A stretch of 64,000 nt of DNA, from the NCBI GenBank assembly GCA_945939115.1, contig CAMEVC010000001.1:124001-188000 (forward strand). The letters are read 5' to 3'. Made by a program: the position numbers and the translations under genes. This DNA comes from an uncultured Eubacterium sp. GTDB lineage: Bacteria > Bacillota > Clostridia > Lachnospirales > Lachnospiraceae. Below are positions 49,835 through 58,227 of the stretch, piece by piece. The first letter of the stretch is position 1, and every line of letters begins with the position of its first letter. The notes beneath the pieces are model-generated. The model did not search any database. It saw only the letters and a program-made list of their open reading frames with translations, and was not told the DNA's origin.

Positions 49835-50611
49835 CTAGCAGAGGTGCTTTTTCATTCCCTTTAATGCACATTTTTCGAGACGGCTTACCTGTGCCTGGGA
49901 TATGCCAAGCTCTTCGGCAACCTCAGTCTGTGTCCGGCAGTTGAAGAAGCGAAGCATGATTATCTGTTGTTCTCTCGGAGTGAGTCTGTTTATAGCATCT
50001 CTTAATGCAATGTTACGAACCCAGCGTTCTTCAGTATTCTTTTTGTCTCTTACCTGGTCTATTACATACAGAGTATCGCCACCGTCGTTAAATACCGGCT
50101 CATACAGAGATATGGAAGGAGTGACAGCTTCAAGGGCAATTACAATATCTGCTTTGGATATGCCGATTTCTTCTGCAATTTCTGTGATTGAGGGCTCTTT
50201 CTGATTTTTTTTCATAAGCTGTTCCCTGGTGTTGATTGCTTTATAGGCAGTATCTTTCAGCGAGCGGCTCACTCTTATTGTACTGTTATCTCTAAGGAAA
50301 CGTTTGATTTCACCGATTATCATTGGGACGGCATAGGTTGAAAACTGCACATTTAATGTTGTGTCGAAATTATCTATTGCTTTTATCATGCCTATACAGC
50401 CTATCTGAAACAGGTCATCGAGATTTTCGCCACTCTGGTTAAAACGCTGTACGATACTTAAAACCAGCCTCAGATTTCCCTTTATAAATGTTTCTCTTGC
50501 CTGTTCATCGCCTGCCTTTATCTTAGTTAAAAGTTCTTTAGCCTGCTTTGGTTTTAGAAGAGGGAGGTCTTTGGTATTGACTCCGCATATTTCAACTTTA
50601 TAACCAGACAT
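49835..50611 (-). CDS. sigG: Sporulation sigma factor SigG
   Basis: SigG directs late forespore gene expression in spore formers. The 258-residue protein begins with the SigG-typical KVEICGVNTKDLPLL, followed by sigma region 2 (NLRLVLSIVQRFNQSGENLDDLFQIGCIGMIKAIDNFD), region 3, and region 4 with the helix-turn-helix (RTQTEVAEELGISQAQVSRLEK). The VEICGVNT start separates SigG from SigF and SigE. Its neighbour is the ylmC/ymxH-type gene and, divergently, nrdR. The gene looks intact; the other sporulation genes cannot be judged from this window. Confidence 0.93.
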   Translation of the reverse strand: MSGYKVEICGVNTKDLPLLKPKQAKELLTKIKAGDEQARETFIKGNLRLVLSIVQRFNQSGENLDDLFQIGCIGMIKAIDNFDTTLNVQFSTYAVPMIIGEIKRFLRDNSTIRVSRSLKDTAYKAINTREQLMKKNQKEPSITEIAEEIGISKADIVIALEAVTPSISLYEPVFNDGGDTLYVIDQVRDKKNTEERWVRNIALRDAINRLTPREQQIIMLRFFNCRTQTEVAEELGISQAQVSRLEKCALKGMKKHLC

Positions 50612-50661
50612 TTAATCCTCCATTCCGCATTGTTTTTTGCAATTTGCTGACATTAAAAGCA

Positions 50662-50690
50662 TTGACATTTTGGCTGGGCTTATTCATAAT
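50662..50690 (+). promoter_or_regulatory. Promoter of nrdR
   Basis: TTGACA and CATAAT are 17 bases apart in the gap between sigG and nrdR. The start point near 50697 leaves a short leader to the GTG at 50724. Confidence 0.6.
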
Positions 50691-50723
50691 TAATCTATGT
50701 ATTTAACTATGGAGGTATATATC

Positions 50724-51170
50724 GTGAAGTGTCCATTTTGTGGTAAAGATAATACGAAGGTTATTGATTCAAGACCAACTGACGACAGCTCAATAAGAAG
50801 AAGACGCCAGTGCGACGAGTGCGGCAAGAGATTTACAACCTATGAGAAGGTCGAGTCTATGCCTCTTATTGTTATCAAGAAGGATAACAACAGGGAACCA
50901 TATGACAGAGAGAAGATTACAGCAGGAATTGTAAGGTCATGCCATAAGAGACCTGTTTCTATCACACAGATTAATGCTATGGTGGATGAGATTGAGACAC
51001 AGATTTTTAATATTGGCGAGAAAGAAATCCCTACTAACACCATTGGAGAGATTGTAATGAGCAAGCTCAAGGCTGTTGATGAGGTTGCTTATGTAAGATT
51101 TGCATCTGTTTACAGAGAGTTTAAGGATGTTGATTCTTTCATGGAAGAGATTAAGAAGATTCTTAAATGA
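50724..51170 (+). CDS. nrdR: Transcriptional repressor NrdR
   Basis: NrdR represses ribonucleotide reductase genes in response to ATP/dATP. The 148-residue protein has an N-terminal zinc ribbon ([16 protein letters not shown], then [17 protein letters not shown]) and the ATP-cone domain ([19 protein letters not shown]). I start it at the GTG at 50724 because GGAGG lies eight bases upstream and homologues begin (V/M)KCPFC; an upstream ATG at 50697 falls at the predicted transcription start. No nrd genes are in the window. Confidence 0.95.
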   Translation: MKCPFCGKDNTKVIDSRPTDDSSIRRRRQCDECGKRFTTYEKVESMPLIVIKKDNNREPYDREKITAGIVRSCHKRPVSITQINAMVDEIETQIFNIGEKEIPTNTIGEIVMSKLKAVDEVAYVRFASVYREFKDVDSFMEEIKKILK

Positions 51171-51192
51171 TTTCGAAAGGCAGAATTATTTT

Positions 51193-51696
51193 ATGTTTAA
51201 GAGATTTTATCCTGATATGTATATTGATTCTGCATATGATATAGATTTTCAGGGATTATTCGATAAAGGATACAGAGGCATAATATTTGATATCGACAAT
51301 ACTCTTGTAGAGCATGGCGCACCTGTCACAGATCGTTGCAGACAGTTATTTGACAGGCTGAGGAATATAGGCTTTGACACATGCATTATTTCTAACAATA
51401 AGGAGGCAAGAGTTAAGCCTTTAGCAGATGCGGTTGATTCCAATTATGTGAGTAAGGCAGGAAAACCTTCTCCTGTGAATTATATCAAGGCTATGGAGAT
51501 TATGGGGACGAGCCGGTCTGATACGTTCTTTGTTGGCGACCAGCTTTTTACTGATGTGTGGGGAGCTAACAGAGCCGGTATTATGTCAATTCTGGTTAAG
51601 CCTATAGACAAGCATGAGGAAATCCAGATTGTTCTTAAGAGACGTCTGGAATGGATTGTGCTGTTTTTCTACAGAAGATTTATAAACAGGCATTGA
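51193..51696 (+). CDS. YqeG-family HAD phosphatase
   Basis: The 167-residue protein is a HAD-superfamily IIIA phosphatase of the YqeG type. It has motif I FDIDNTLVEHG (Asp nucleophile at about residue 35), motif II SNN, the Lys of KPSP, and motif III FVGDQLFTDVWGANRAG. The family is widespread in Firmicutes; its substrate is not settled (a phosphatidylglycerophosphate phosphatase role has been proposed for related proteins). It starts 22 bases after nrdR; AAAGG is 12 bases before the ATG. aroE follows within 20 bases. Confidence 0.85.
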   Translation: MFKRFYPDMYIDSAYDIDFQGLFDKGYRGIIFDIDNTLVEHGAPVTDRCRQLFDRLRNIGFDTCIISNNKEARVKPLADAVDSNYVSKAGKPSPVNYIKAMEIMGTSRSDTFFVGDQLFTDVWGANRAGIMSILVKPIDKHEEIQIVLKRRLEWIVLFFYRRFINRH

Positions 51697-51715
51697 TGTG
51701 CAGAGAAGAGGATTT

Positions 51716-52591
51716 ATGACAGAGATTAAAGGAACAACAAGAGTTTGTGGGCTTATCGGGAATCCGGTGGGTCATTCTGTCTCTCCGGCGATCCATAATA
51801 ATCTTGCCAGACTGACAGAACGCAATCTTGTATATACTACATTTAAGGTTGAGAAGGGTGACGTGGCGACTGCTGTTAAAGGTGCATACAGTCTTAATAT
51901 ATTAGGGCTTAATGTGACCGTTCCACACAAGTCTGAGGTTATTGATTCGCTGGTGGACATTGACCCTCTTGCTAAGGCAATAGGCGCAGTTAATACACTT
52001 GTAAGAGTTGAGGGAGGATATAAGGGATATAATACTGATATTCTGGGTCTTGCCAGAGAATTAGAGGATGAGGGTATCGAACTGGCGTCCTCTGAAGTAA
52101 TTATTCTCGGTGCCGGCGGTGCTGCGCGTGCCATAACATTTTTATGTGCAGGCAGGAAAGCAAAGCGTGTCTATATTCTTAACAGGACAGTGGATAAAGC
52201 GCAGAATATTGCCAATGCGGTGAATGAATATTTTCATAACGAATGTGTCATACCAATGAACATTAATGATTATGAAAGTATCCCGGGTGGCGGATATATT
52301 GTAATCCAGACTACAAGTGTGGGACTGTATCCGAACAATGATGAGGCTGTGATTGAGGATGAAGCCTTTTACAGAAAAGTGGCTGTGGGTGTAGATATTA
52401 TCTATAACCCGGCACAGACAAGGTTTATGAGGCTTGTAAAGGCACAGGGGAAAAAGGCTTATAATGGACTTAAAATGCTTCTATATCAAGGAATAAGTGC
52501 ATATGAGCTTTGGAACGAATGTACTGTATCGAGGCAGGACGCAGAGGAAGTATATAATATCCTTTTGAAGGAGACTGGTACAGATGAATAA
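51716..52591 (+). CDS. aroE: Shikimate dehydrogenase
   Basis: AroE reduces 3-dehydroshikimate to shikimate with NADPH in the aromatic amino acid pathway. The 291-residue protein has VCGLIGNPVGHSVSPAIHN at the start, the catalytic Lys/Asp region NVTVPHKSEV and NTDILG, and the NADP loop LGAGGAARA. I start it at 51716 because AGAGG lies upstream; a GTG at 51698 is less likely. Its last eight bases overlap aroK, so the two are translationally coupled. Confidence 0.94.
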   Translation: MTEIKGTTRVCGLIGNPVGHSVSPAIHNNLARLTERNLVYTTFKVEKGDVATAVKGAYSLNILGLNVTVPHKSEVIDSLVDIDPLAKAIGAVNTLVRVEGGYKGYNTDILGLARELEDEGIELASSEVIILGAGGAARAITFLCAGRKAKRVYILNRTVDKAQNIANAVNEYFHNECVIPMNINDYESIPGGGYIVIQTTSVGLYPNNDEAVIEDEAFYRKVAVGVDIIYNPAQTRFMRLVKAQGKKAYNGLKMLLYQGISAYELWNECTVSRQDAEEVYNILLKETGTDE

Positions 52592-53123
52592 GGAACATGG
52601 CAATATTATACTTATTGGGTTTATGGGGAGTGGTAAGACCACCTTTGGCAAATGGATTGCCAGAGAACACGGCATGAGCTTTCTTGACACAGATGAGTAT
52701 ATTGAGAAACAACAGAATAAGTGCATAAAAGATATTTTCAGGGATTCAGGGGAAGAGGCTTTCAGGGATATGGAGACGGCTGCAGTCAAGAAGCTTACTG
52801 ACAATGTCGAGAATACTGTTATTTCTGTTGGTGGAGGTCTTCCGGTAAGAGATATTAACAGGAAATTACTCAAAGAGCTTGGTTGTGTTGTATATCTTGA
52901 AACTTCAGTTGAAGAATTGATGAAAAGACTTAAAAAGGACAGTTCAAGACCGCTTCTTGATGGTGGTGATCTTAGGGAACGCATTGAAAGCCTTATGGCA
53001 GCAAGAGAAGATTTGTATAAGGATGCGGCAGATATGATTGTTGTTACGGATAAGGCTGATTTTTCAGATATGTATGGCAAGATTGTTGCAGCAGTCAATA
53101 TGAATATAGCAGGGGAGGACTAA
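52584..53123 (+). CDS. aroK: Shikimate kinase
   Basis: AroK phosphorylates shikimate at the 3-hydroxyl. The 179-residue protein has the Walker A GFMGSGKTT at about residues 12-20, DTDEYIE (the substrate Asp), the FRDMET segment and SVGGGLP, with the LID Arg in SSRPLLDG. It overlaps aroE by eight bases and is followed by aroQ at six. A single-domain enzyme, not fused to other Aro domains. Confidence 0.94.
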   Translation: MNKEHGNIILIGFMGSGKTTFGKWIAREHGMSFLDTDEYIEKQQNKCIKDIFRDSGEEAFRDMETAAVKKLTDNVENTVISVGGGLPVRDINRKLLKELGCVVYLETSVEELMKRLKKDSSRPLLDGGDLRERIESLMAAREDLYKDAADMIVVTDKADFSDMYGKIVAAVNMNIAGED

Positions 53124-53129
53124 AATAAT

Positions 53130-53573
53130 ATGAAGATACTTGTAATTAACGGACCTAACATTAATTTTCTTGGCATAAGGGAGCCGGGCATATATGGAGA
53201 GCAGAACTACGATATGCTTGTTTCCATGATACAGGATAAGTCAAATCAATTAGGTGTGGAAGTAGAAGTGTTCCAGAGCAATCATGAGGGAGCTATAATA
53301 GATAAGATTCAGGAAGCATATTATAATGACGTTGCGGGTATTGTTATTAATCCTGGTGCATTTACTCATTACAGCTATGCGGTAAGAGATGCTCTTGCTT
53401 CGGTTTCATCTATTCCTAAGATTGAGGTACACATTTCCAATGTGCATACGAGAGAGGAGTTCAGGCATACTTCTGTGACTGTTCCTGTGTGCAATGGACA
53501 GGTTGTAGGTCTTGGCCTTAAGGGCTATCTGTATGCTTTAGAGGCAGTTAAAGACCTTGCTGACAAAAAGTAG
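53130..53573 (+). CDS. aroQ: 3-dehydroquinate dehydratase, type II
   Basis: AroQ removes water from 3-dehydroquinate to give 3-dehydroshikimate. The 147-residue protein is the short, dodecameric type II form: it begins KILVINGPNINFLGIREPGIYG, has the catalytic Tyr (GEQNYD), NPGAFTHYSYAVRDAL and the EVHISNVHTREEFRH segment with the catalytic His. GGGGAGG precedes the ATG and overlaps the aroK stop. Completes an aroE-aroK-aroQ run. Confidence 0.96.
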   Translation: MKILVINGPNINFLGIREPGIYGEQNYDMLVSMIQDKSNQLGVEVEVFQSNHEGAIIDKIQEAYYNDVAGIVINPGAFTHYSYAVRDALASVSSIPKIEVHISNVHTREEFRHTSVTVPVCNGQVVGLGLKGYLYALEAVKDLADKK

Positions 53574-53600
53574 TTGCCAAATGTTTATATTTATTATAAT
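53574..53600 (+). promoter_or_regulatory. Possible promoter of efp
   Basis: TTGCCA overlaps the end of aroQ, and a perfect TATAAT lies 15 bases further on. The spacing is short, so this is weak evidence; efp may simply share the aro transcript. Confidence 0.3.
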
Positions 53601-53640
53601 ATAGTAGAAGTTATTGATTATTTAGGAGGTATACCAAAGA

Positions 53641-54198
53641 ATGGTAGATGCAGGTAGTTTTAAGAACGGTATTACAATTCAGTATGAGAACGGAATATGG
53701 CAGGTAATCGAATTCCAGCATGTTAAGCCTGGTAAAGGATCACCTTTCGTTAGAGCTAAGTTAAAGAATATTATTTCAGGTGGTGTTATTGAGAACTCTT
53801 TCAGACCAACTGAGAAGTTTGATCTTGCACATATCGAGAGAGCTGAGTATCAGTATCTTTATGCTGATGGAGACCTTTACAATTTCATGAATACAGAGAC
53901 ATATGACCAGATAGCATTAAGTGCTGATCAGGTTGGAGATTCTCTTAAGTTCGTTAAAGAGAACGAGATGGTTAAGCTCTGTTCACATGAGGGCAATGTA
54001 TTTGCTATCGAGCCACCAATTTCAGTTGAGCTTGAAGTAACAGAGACAGAGCCAGGTATCAAGGGTAACACAGCTACAGGTGCTACTAAGCCTGCTATCG
54101 TTGAGACAGGAGCTAAGATTATGGTTCCATTGTTCATCAATCAGGGAGACAAAATCAAGATTGATACTCGTACAGGTGAGTATACTTCAAGAGCATAA
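53641..54198 (+). CDS. efp: Elongation factor P
   Basis: EF-P relieves ribosome stalling at polyproline. The 185-residue protein has the three-domain length and signatures: [34 protein letters not shown], with the modifiable Lys at about residue 32 in the PGKGSPF loop, and the C-terminal [14 protein letters not shown] and KIDTRTGEY. The loop has Lys in the usual place. AGGAGG precedes the ATG. A strong terminator follows at about 54214-54263. Confidence 0.97.
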   Translation: MVDAGSFKNGITIQYENGIWQVIEFQHVKPGKGSPFVRAKLKNIISGGVIENSFRPTEKFDLAHIERAEYQYLYADGDLYNFMNTETYDQIALSADQVGDSLKFVKENEMVKLCSHEGNVFAIEPPISVELEVTETEPGIKGNTATGATKPAIVETGAKIMVPLFINQGDKIKIDTRTGEYTSRA

Positions 54199-54212
54199 TA
54201 TTTGTATTATAT

Positions 54213-54263
54213 AAGGGGATGACTTTTCACGGATTGATTTCGTGAAGAGTCATCCCCTTTTCT
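54213..54263 (+). terminator. Terminator after efp
   Basis: AAGGGGATGAC pairs with GTCATCCCC, extended by TTCACG/CGTGAA inside, followed by TTTTC. It also lies close to the converging DUF1540 gene and could serve both. Confidence 0.9.
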
Positions 54264-54288
54264 TGCTGCAGTGTATTTTTCTGCAGTA

Positions 54289-54603
54289 TTATTTCTGTGC
54301 CTGGAATGTAGCACAGACAGTATCTTTCTCTGTAGTAGCTTTGATTCCTGATATATCTACATGGTCAGCATCGCATTTCTTATTAAAGTTATAAATGCAG
54401 TTTGTGGCTTCACATGAGATAGAAAGTGAATCCTTTGGCATGTGGAACATATTAGTGGAAGAATCCTTCTTGTGCTGATAATCACTACAGCATGTATCAT
54501 CGCATTCACATGCAGAACTTCCGTCTACACATATTGAATTAAGACAGCAGTGATCGTCGCAGTTGTTTACGCAGGATGCTGCGTTGCAATTAAGATTACC
54601 CAT
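54289..54603 (-). CDS. DUF1540-type cysteine-rich protein
   Basis: The 104-residue protein has two copies of the DUF1540 pattern of conserved cysteines: the first at about residues 6-40 (CNAASCVNNCDDHCCLNSIC ... CECDDTC), the second at 64-101 (CEATNCIYNFNKKCDADHVDISG then CATF). The arrangement CxxxxCxYNxxxxCxAxxIxIxG followed by TxCxTF is diagnostic. Such proteins are common in Firmicutes and are probably metal- or redox-responsive, but the function is unknown. AAGGAGG precedes the ATG. A 28-bp dyad lies in its leader. Confidence 0.85.
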   Translation of the reverse strand: MGNLNCNAASCVNNCDDHCCLNSICVDGSSACECDDTCCSDYQHKKDSSTNMFHMPKDSLSISCEATNCIYNFNKKCDADHVDISGIKATTEKDTVCATFQAQK

Positions 54604-54622
54604 ATTTCCTCCTTATTTTGCC

Positions 54623-54650
54623 TTTTGTCCAGCACAGTGTGCAGACAAAA
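54623..54650. promoter_or_regulatory. 28-bp dyad in the DUF1540 gene leader
   Basis: TTTTGTC and GACAAAA flank a second inner pair GCACA/TGTGC with a single central base, so the symmetry is almost perfect over 28 bases. With a one-base loop an RNA hairpin is awkward at the tip, so a protein operator is at least as likely. It ends 20 bases before the DUF1540 start. Confidence 0.5.
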
Positions 54651-54708
54651 ATAATGACCGTTAGTTTATTTAACTAACGGCCATATTATTGTCCCCGGAA
54701 TAATATGG
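54647..54708 (-). terminator. Tandem hairpins after lepB
   Basis: On the minus strand, CCATATTATT pairs with AATAATATGG (54681-54708), then CCGTTAGTT pairs with AACTAACGG (54658-54680) followed by a T-rich run. The second is a good intrinsic terminator for lepB. Confidence 0.75.
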
Positions 54709-54719
54709 ATTATTCGGTT

Positions 54720-55469
54720 TTATTTAATAATTGCAAATGAGAGCTTCTTCTTTATGACATTGCAGTATCTGAAAGAAACTTTTGCGATAATCTTATCTCT
54801 TGATACAAATGTGTGTGTCCAATATCTGGAATCCTTGGAATTATTCCTGTTGTCACCCAGCATGAAATAGGAATCTTCAGGTACCACATAGGTGAGTTCC
54901 TCACCATCATCATTCATAGGCTCGCGGATGTAGCTTTCCTCAAGCATATCTCCATTCACATACACATGTCCGCCAGTAATCTGGATTACATCACCGGGAA
55001 CTCCAATTACCCTTTTGACAAAATTCTGAGATTCATCATCAGGGTATTTGAAGATTACTATATCACCGCGTTCCGGTTCACTAAACAGATAGGCAAGCCT
55101 GAAACCAATAAGTCTGTCTCCGGTAAGGATGGTGTTTTCCATTGAGCCGGACGGAACCTGTGCATTCACTATAATGAATCTGGTAAATAAGAAAGCGACA
55201 ACAATAGCTACTGTAAGAATCTTAACATAGCTTAATATTTCTTCACCTATAGATGTCTTCTGCTTTTTCTTGCATTTATAATTCGGGTCATCATGATAAT
55301 CGTCACTGTATTGTGGAATATCTGTATCTTCCGGATAAGTGAATTCATCATCAACCTCGTAATCGTAATCCTCGTGAGAGTAATCATCTTCTATAAATTC
55401 GATTCCATCATCGCTGTCATATTTAACTTTAGTATCATCGTCATATTCTTTGTTATTGAAATCAGTCAT
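54720..55469 (-). CDS. lepB: Signal peptidase I with long acidic N-terminal extension
   Basis: LepB cleaves signal peptides from exported proteins. The 249-residue protein has the catalytic Ser109 in PSGSMENT, the general-base Lys152 in VKRVIGVPGD, and GDNRNNSKDSRYW near the end. The membrane helix at about 82-102 is the single N-terminal anchor. What is unusual is the first 65 residues, almost wholly Asp, Glu, Tyr and Ser (for example DDYSHEDYDYEVDDEF), which would form a long acidic cytoplasmic tail absent from most Gram-positive SipS proteins. It is a single-copy gene here, reading away from htpG. Confidence 0.93.
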   Translation of the reverse strand: MTDFNNKEYDDDTKVKYDSDDGIEFIEDDYSHEDYDYEVDDEFTYPEDTDIPQYSDDYHDDPNYKCKKKQKTSIGEEILSYVKILTVAIVVAFLFTRFIIVNAQVPSGSMENTILTGDRLIGFRLAYLFSEPERGDIVIFKYPDDESQNFVKRVIGVPGDVIQITGGHVYVNGDMLEESYIREPMNDDGEELTYVVPEDSYFMLGDNRNNSKDSRYWTHTFVSRDKIIAKVSFRYCNVIKKKLSFAIIK

Positions 55470-55520
55470 ATTATTAATTGTTCCTTATCGTTATATAAGA
55501 CAATGATAGTTGAAATAAGA

Positions 55521-57515
55521 TTATTTTGCAAGTAATTCCATGATTTTATTACTTCTTGCAATAAATCCTGTCATCTGTTCAGGTGAAAGCGGAGCATGAC
55601 TTAACATTGCCAAATCATAGAGTTGTTCACATATAAGCTTAGTATTTTCTCCATCACCGTGTTCAGCAACATATTTAACAAGCTCATTATTAGCATTTAG
55701 TATAAGTGTCTGGCCTTCGGCACCGAACATATTCGGATCCATACCGCCCATACCATACATTTTCATCATATCCTGCATACGTCTGCTCTCCTCGGAGAGA
55801 GTAATCATAGAAGATATAGAAGTATCCTTTAATTTCTCCACTTTAACTGAGAGCTTATCGTTGCCAAGAGCATCCTTAAATGTCTTATCAAGCTTTTCAG
55901 ACATATCCTTCAACTCGTCTTCTGAAGTTTCTTCTTTAAAGCTGTCTGAAAGGTCTGCATCAATTCTTAAGAACTTGAGATTTTCATTCTTAGATTCGAG
56001 GTTAGTGATAAATGGCTGGTCAATGTTGTGTGTCAGGATAACAGCATCAATACCTTCATTCCTGAACATATTGATGTACTGGCTCTGTTCTGTCTCATCA
56101 GTCACATAGAATATAGTATTCTCGTGCTTGTCCTTATTCTCCTCAAGACATTCCTTAAGAGTAAGATACTTGCCATCAATATTCTTAAATATGATATAAT
56201 CATTCATCTTCTCAGCGAATTTATCATCCTTTAAGCAGCCAAACTTGATGAATGGATTAATATCATCCCAGTATTTCTCATAGCTTTCTTTATCAGTCTT
56301 GCACATACCTGAAAGCTTGTCGGCAACCTTCTTAGTAATATAATCAGAAATCTTCTTGACAAATCCATCATTCTGAAGAGCAGAACGTGAGACATTGAGA
56401 GGAAGGTCAGGGCAGTCAATAACACCTTTAAGAAGAAGCAAGAATTCAGGGATAACCTCCTTGATATTATCAGCAACAAATACCTGATTATTATATAATT
56501 TTATAGTTCCCTCAATTGATTCATATTCTGTGTTAATCTTAGGGAAGTAGAGTATACCTTTAAGATTAAACGGATAATCCATGTTGAGATGTATCCAGAA
56601 AAGAGGTTCCTTGTAATCGTGGAATACCTTGCGGTAGAAGTCCTTGTAATCCTCATCTGTGCACTCATTAGGATGCTTTGTCCAGAGAGGGTGTATTTCA
56701 TTGATAGCAACAGGTCTCTTAACAATTTTGGCCATCTTCTTGGCAGGAACTTTCTCCACGGTTTCCTTAGTGCCATCTTCCCTGGTAACTTCCTCAGTAA
56801 CGGCATCTTTAACAAATGTTTCAAGAACAGTATCCTTATCATTAACCTCATCCTCAGGAATTTCCTCAGTCTGCTGACCCTCGTCTTCATTAGTTACATA
56901 AATTGGAACCGGCATGAAAGAGCAGTATTTGTCAAGGACTTCCTTTGCTTTATATTCGTTGGCAAACTCATAGCTGTCCTCATTCAGATAAAGAGTAATC
57001 TCAGTACCCGGAGTTGTTTTATTACCATCACTTATATCGTACTCAGTGCCGCCATCACAAGACCAGTGTACAGCCTGGGCATCTTCCTTGAAAGATAGTG
57101 TGTCGATAGTAACCTGATCAGACACCATAAATGCTGAATAGAAACCTAATCCAAAATGTCCGATAATCTGATCATCATTGGCTTTATCCTTGTATTTCTC
57201 AAGGAATGCTTCTGCTCCGGAGAATGCAATCTGGTTGATATATTCATCAACTTCGTCCTTAGTCATACCAATACCGTTATCAATGATTTTGATAGTCTTA
57301 TTCTTGGCAGAGAGTTTAATGTCCACCTTATATTCGATATCATCGGGAGCTTCGTATTCTCCAATCATGTCGAGCTTTTTTAACTTAGTGATTGCGTCGC
57401 ATGCATTTGAAACTAATTCTCTATAGAAGATATCGTGGTCAGAATACATCCATTTCTTGATTATAGGAAAAATATTCTGGCTGTTAATTGATAAATTGCC
57501 ATGTTCTTTTGACAT
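55521..57515 (-). CDS. htpG: Molecular chaperone HtpG (Hsp90)
   Basis: HtpG is bacterial Hsp90. The 664-residue protein has the N-terminal ATPase motifs ELVSNACDAITK, DNGIGMT, and GHFGLGFYSAFMV, then a charged linker at about residues 210-255 that is longer than in E. coli (acidic, with EDEVNDKDT and REDGTKETVEK), the middle domain beginning NEIHPLWTKHP and LPLNVSRSALQND, and the C-terminal dimer domain. AAGGAGG precedes the ATG. A CIRCE operator lies 81 bases upstream. Confidence 0.96.
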   Translation of the reverse strand: MSKEHGNLSINSQNIFPIIKKWMYSDHDIFYRELVSNACDAITKLKKLDMIGEYEAPDDIEYKVDIKLSAKNKTIKIIDNGIGMTKDEVDEYINQIAFSGAEAFLEKYKDKANDDQIIGHFGLGFYSAFMVSDQVTIDTLSFKEDAQAVHWSCDGGTEYDISDGNKTTPGTEITLYLNEDSYEFANEYKAKEVLDKYCSFMPVPIYVTNEDEGQQTEEIPEDEVNDKDTVLETFVKDAVTEEVTREDGTKETVEKVPAKKMAKIVKRPVAINEIHPLWTKHPNECTDEDYKDFYRKVFHDYKEPLFWIHLNMDYPFNLKGILYFPKINTEYESIEGTIKLYNNQVFVADNIKEVIPEFLLLLKGVIDCPDLPLNVSRSALQNDGFVKKISDYITKKVADKLSGMCKTDKESYEKYWDDINPFIKFGCLKDDKFAEKMNDYIIFKNIDGKYLTLKECLEENKDKHENTIFYVTDETEQSQYINMFRNEGIDAVILTHNIDQPFITNLESKNENLKFLRIDADLSDSFKEETSEDELKDMSEKLDKTFKDALGNDKLSVKVEKLKDTSISSMITLSEESRRMQDMMKMYGMGGMDPNMFGAEGQTLILNANNELVKYVAEHGDGENTKLICEQLYDLAMLSHAPLSPEQMTGFIARSNKIMELLAK

Positions 57516-57559
57516 AGTATATAGCCTCCTTTTTCAATGAAAATATTGAACATAAGCAT

Positions 57560-57588
57560 AATTTAATACTGTTATGACCAATAGTCAA
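57560..57588 (-). promoter_or_regulatory. Predicted htpG promoter
   Basis: On the minus strand TTGACT and TAAATT are 17 bases apart, with the start of transcription near 57553. The CIRCE repeat ends seven bases upstream of the -35, so the operator would flank the promoter rather than lie in the leader. Confidence 0.5.
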
Positions 57589-57595
57589 GTGAAAA

Positions 57596-57622
57596 TTAGC
57601 ACTCATATAGAGTGAGTGCTAA
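57596..57622. promoter_or_regulatory. Second CIRCE operator, upstream of htpG
   Basis: TTAGCACTC, nine bases, GAGTGCTAA: both arms match the consensus perfectly and equal the one before hrcA. HrcA should therefore control htpG too. The upstream gene's terminator lies beside it, so the repeat belongs to htpG. Confidence 0.93.
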
Positions 57623-57656
57623 CAAAAAACCGCCCGAGCGTGAAGACAGGCGGTTT
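57623..57656 (-). terminator. Terminator of the minus-strand gene at 57.7-58.2 kb
   Basis: On the minus strand ACCGCC pairs with GGCGGT around a 14-base loop, followed by a T run. It separates the ABC-transporter side from htpG. Confidence 0.7.
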
Positions 57657-57684
57657 TGAGGGGATTATTAAATATTTCTAAACT

Positions 57685-58179
57685 TTATTCTTCATAAGAA
57701 ATACCGGATTCAGACAGAAATTCGAAGATATACCTTTCAAATGCTTCATCCAGAGAACGGTCGAGTGTGAATACACTGAGAGAGGATGCGGTAGTCATTG
57801 TGGCTGAGCCATCCTGATATCTGATATTTAGGAAAAGGCCATTAACTGTTTCCGGTTCATAATCAAGAGAATTCTTTTCTATGATTTCTGCTGTTTTGCT
57901 TTCCGGAAGAACCATTGTTATTCTTAAGTGTTTTGGAACACGGCTCCCCTTTACAAAACTGAAAGCAAAGGGACGTATATTCTTCCATGTTGTATATCTT
58001 GATGAAGGCATGGCATCTATCTCCTCCTGGGAATAGAATGCGCTGTTGATTCTGCCGTCAATGGTGTAAGTGCAGCCGGTTGCTATATCAGCCTCGGACA
58101 TGCAGAAACCGTCAAATGTGTCGCTGATCAGAAGTTTATTCATGAATTGAGGTATGTCTTTAATAGTAATAGAAATCAT
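57685..58179 (-). CDS. Lachnospiraceae-type hypothetical protein (possibly DUF5721)
   Basis: I do not recognise a characterised function. The 164-residue protein is soluble, with mixed alpha/beta composition: MISITIKDIPQFMNKLLISDTFDGF at the start, a polar middle with KHLRITMVLPES, and a C-terminal FERYIFEFLSESGI helix. From memory it resembles a short family labelled DUF5721 in Lachnospiraceae; this is unverified. GGAG lies 10 bases before the ATG. It follows the ABC permease in the same direction with a 48-base gap and ends at its own terminator. Confidence 0.55.
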   Translation of the reverse strand: MISITIKDIPQFMNKLLISDTFDGFCMSEADIATGCTYTIDGRINSAFYSQEEIDAMPSSRYTTWKNIRPFAFSFVKGSRVPKHLRITMVLPESKTAEIIEKNSLDYEPETVNGLFLNIRYQDGSATMTTASSLSVFTLDRSLDEAFERYIFEFLSESGISYEE

Positions 58180-58227
58180 CTACAGTATACTCCTTTAATC
58201 TTTAAGTATATTAAGTATAATATAAAA

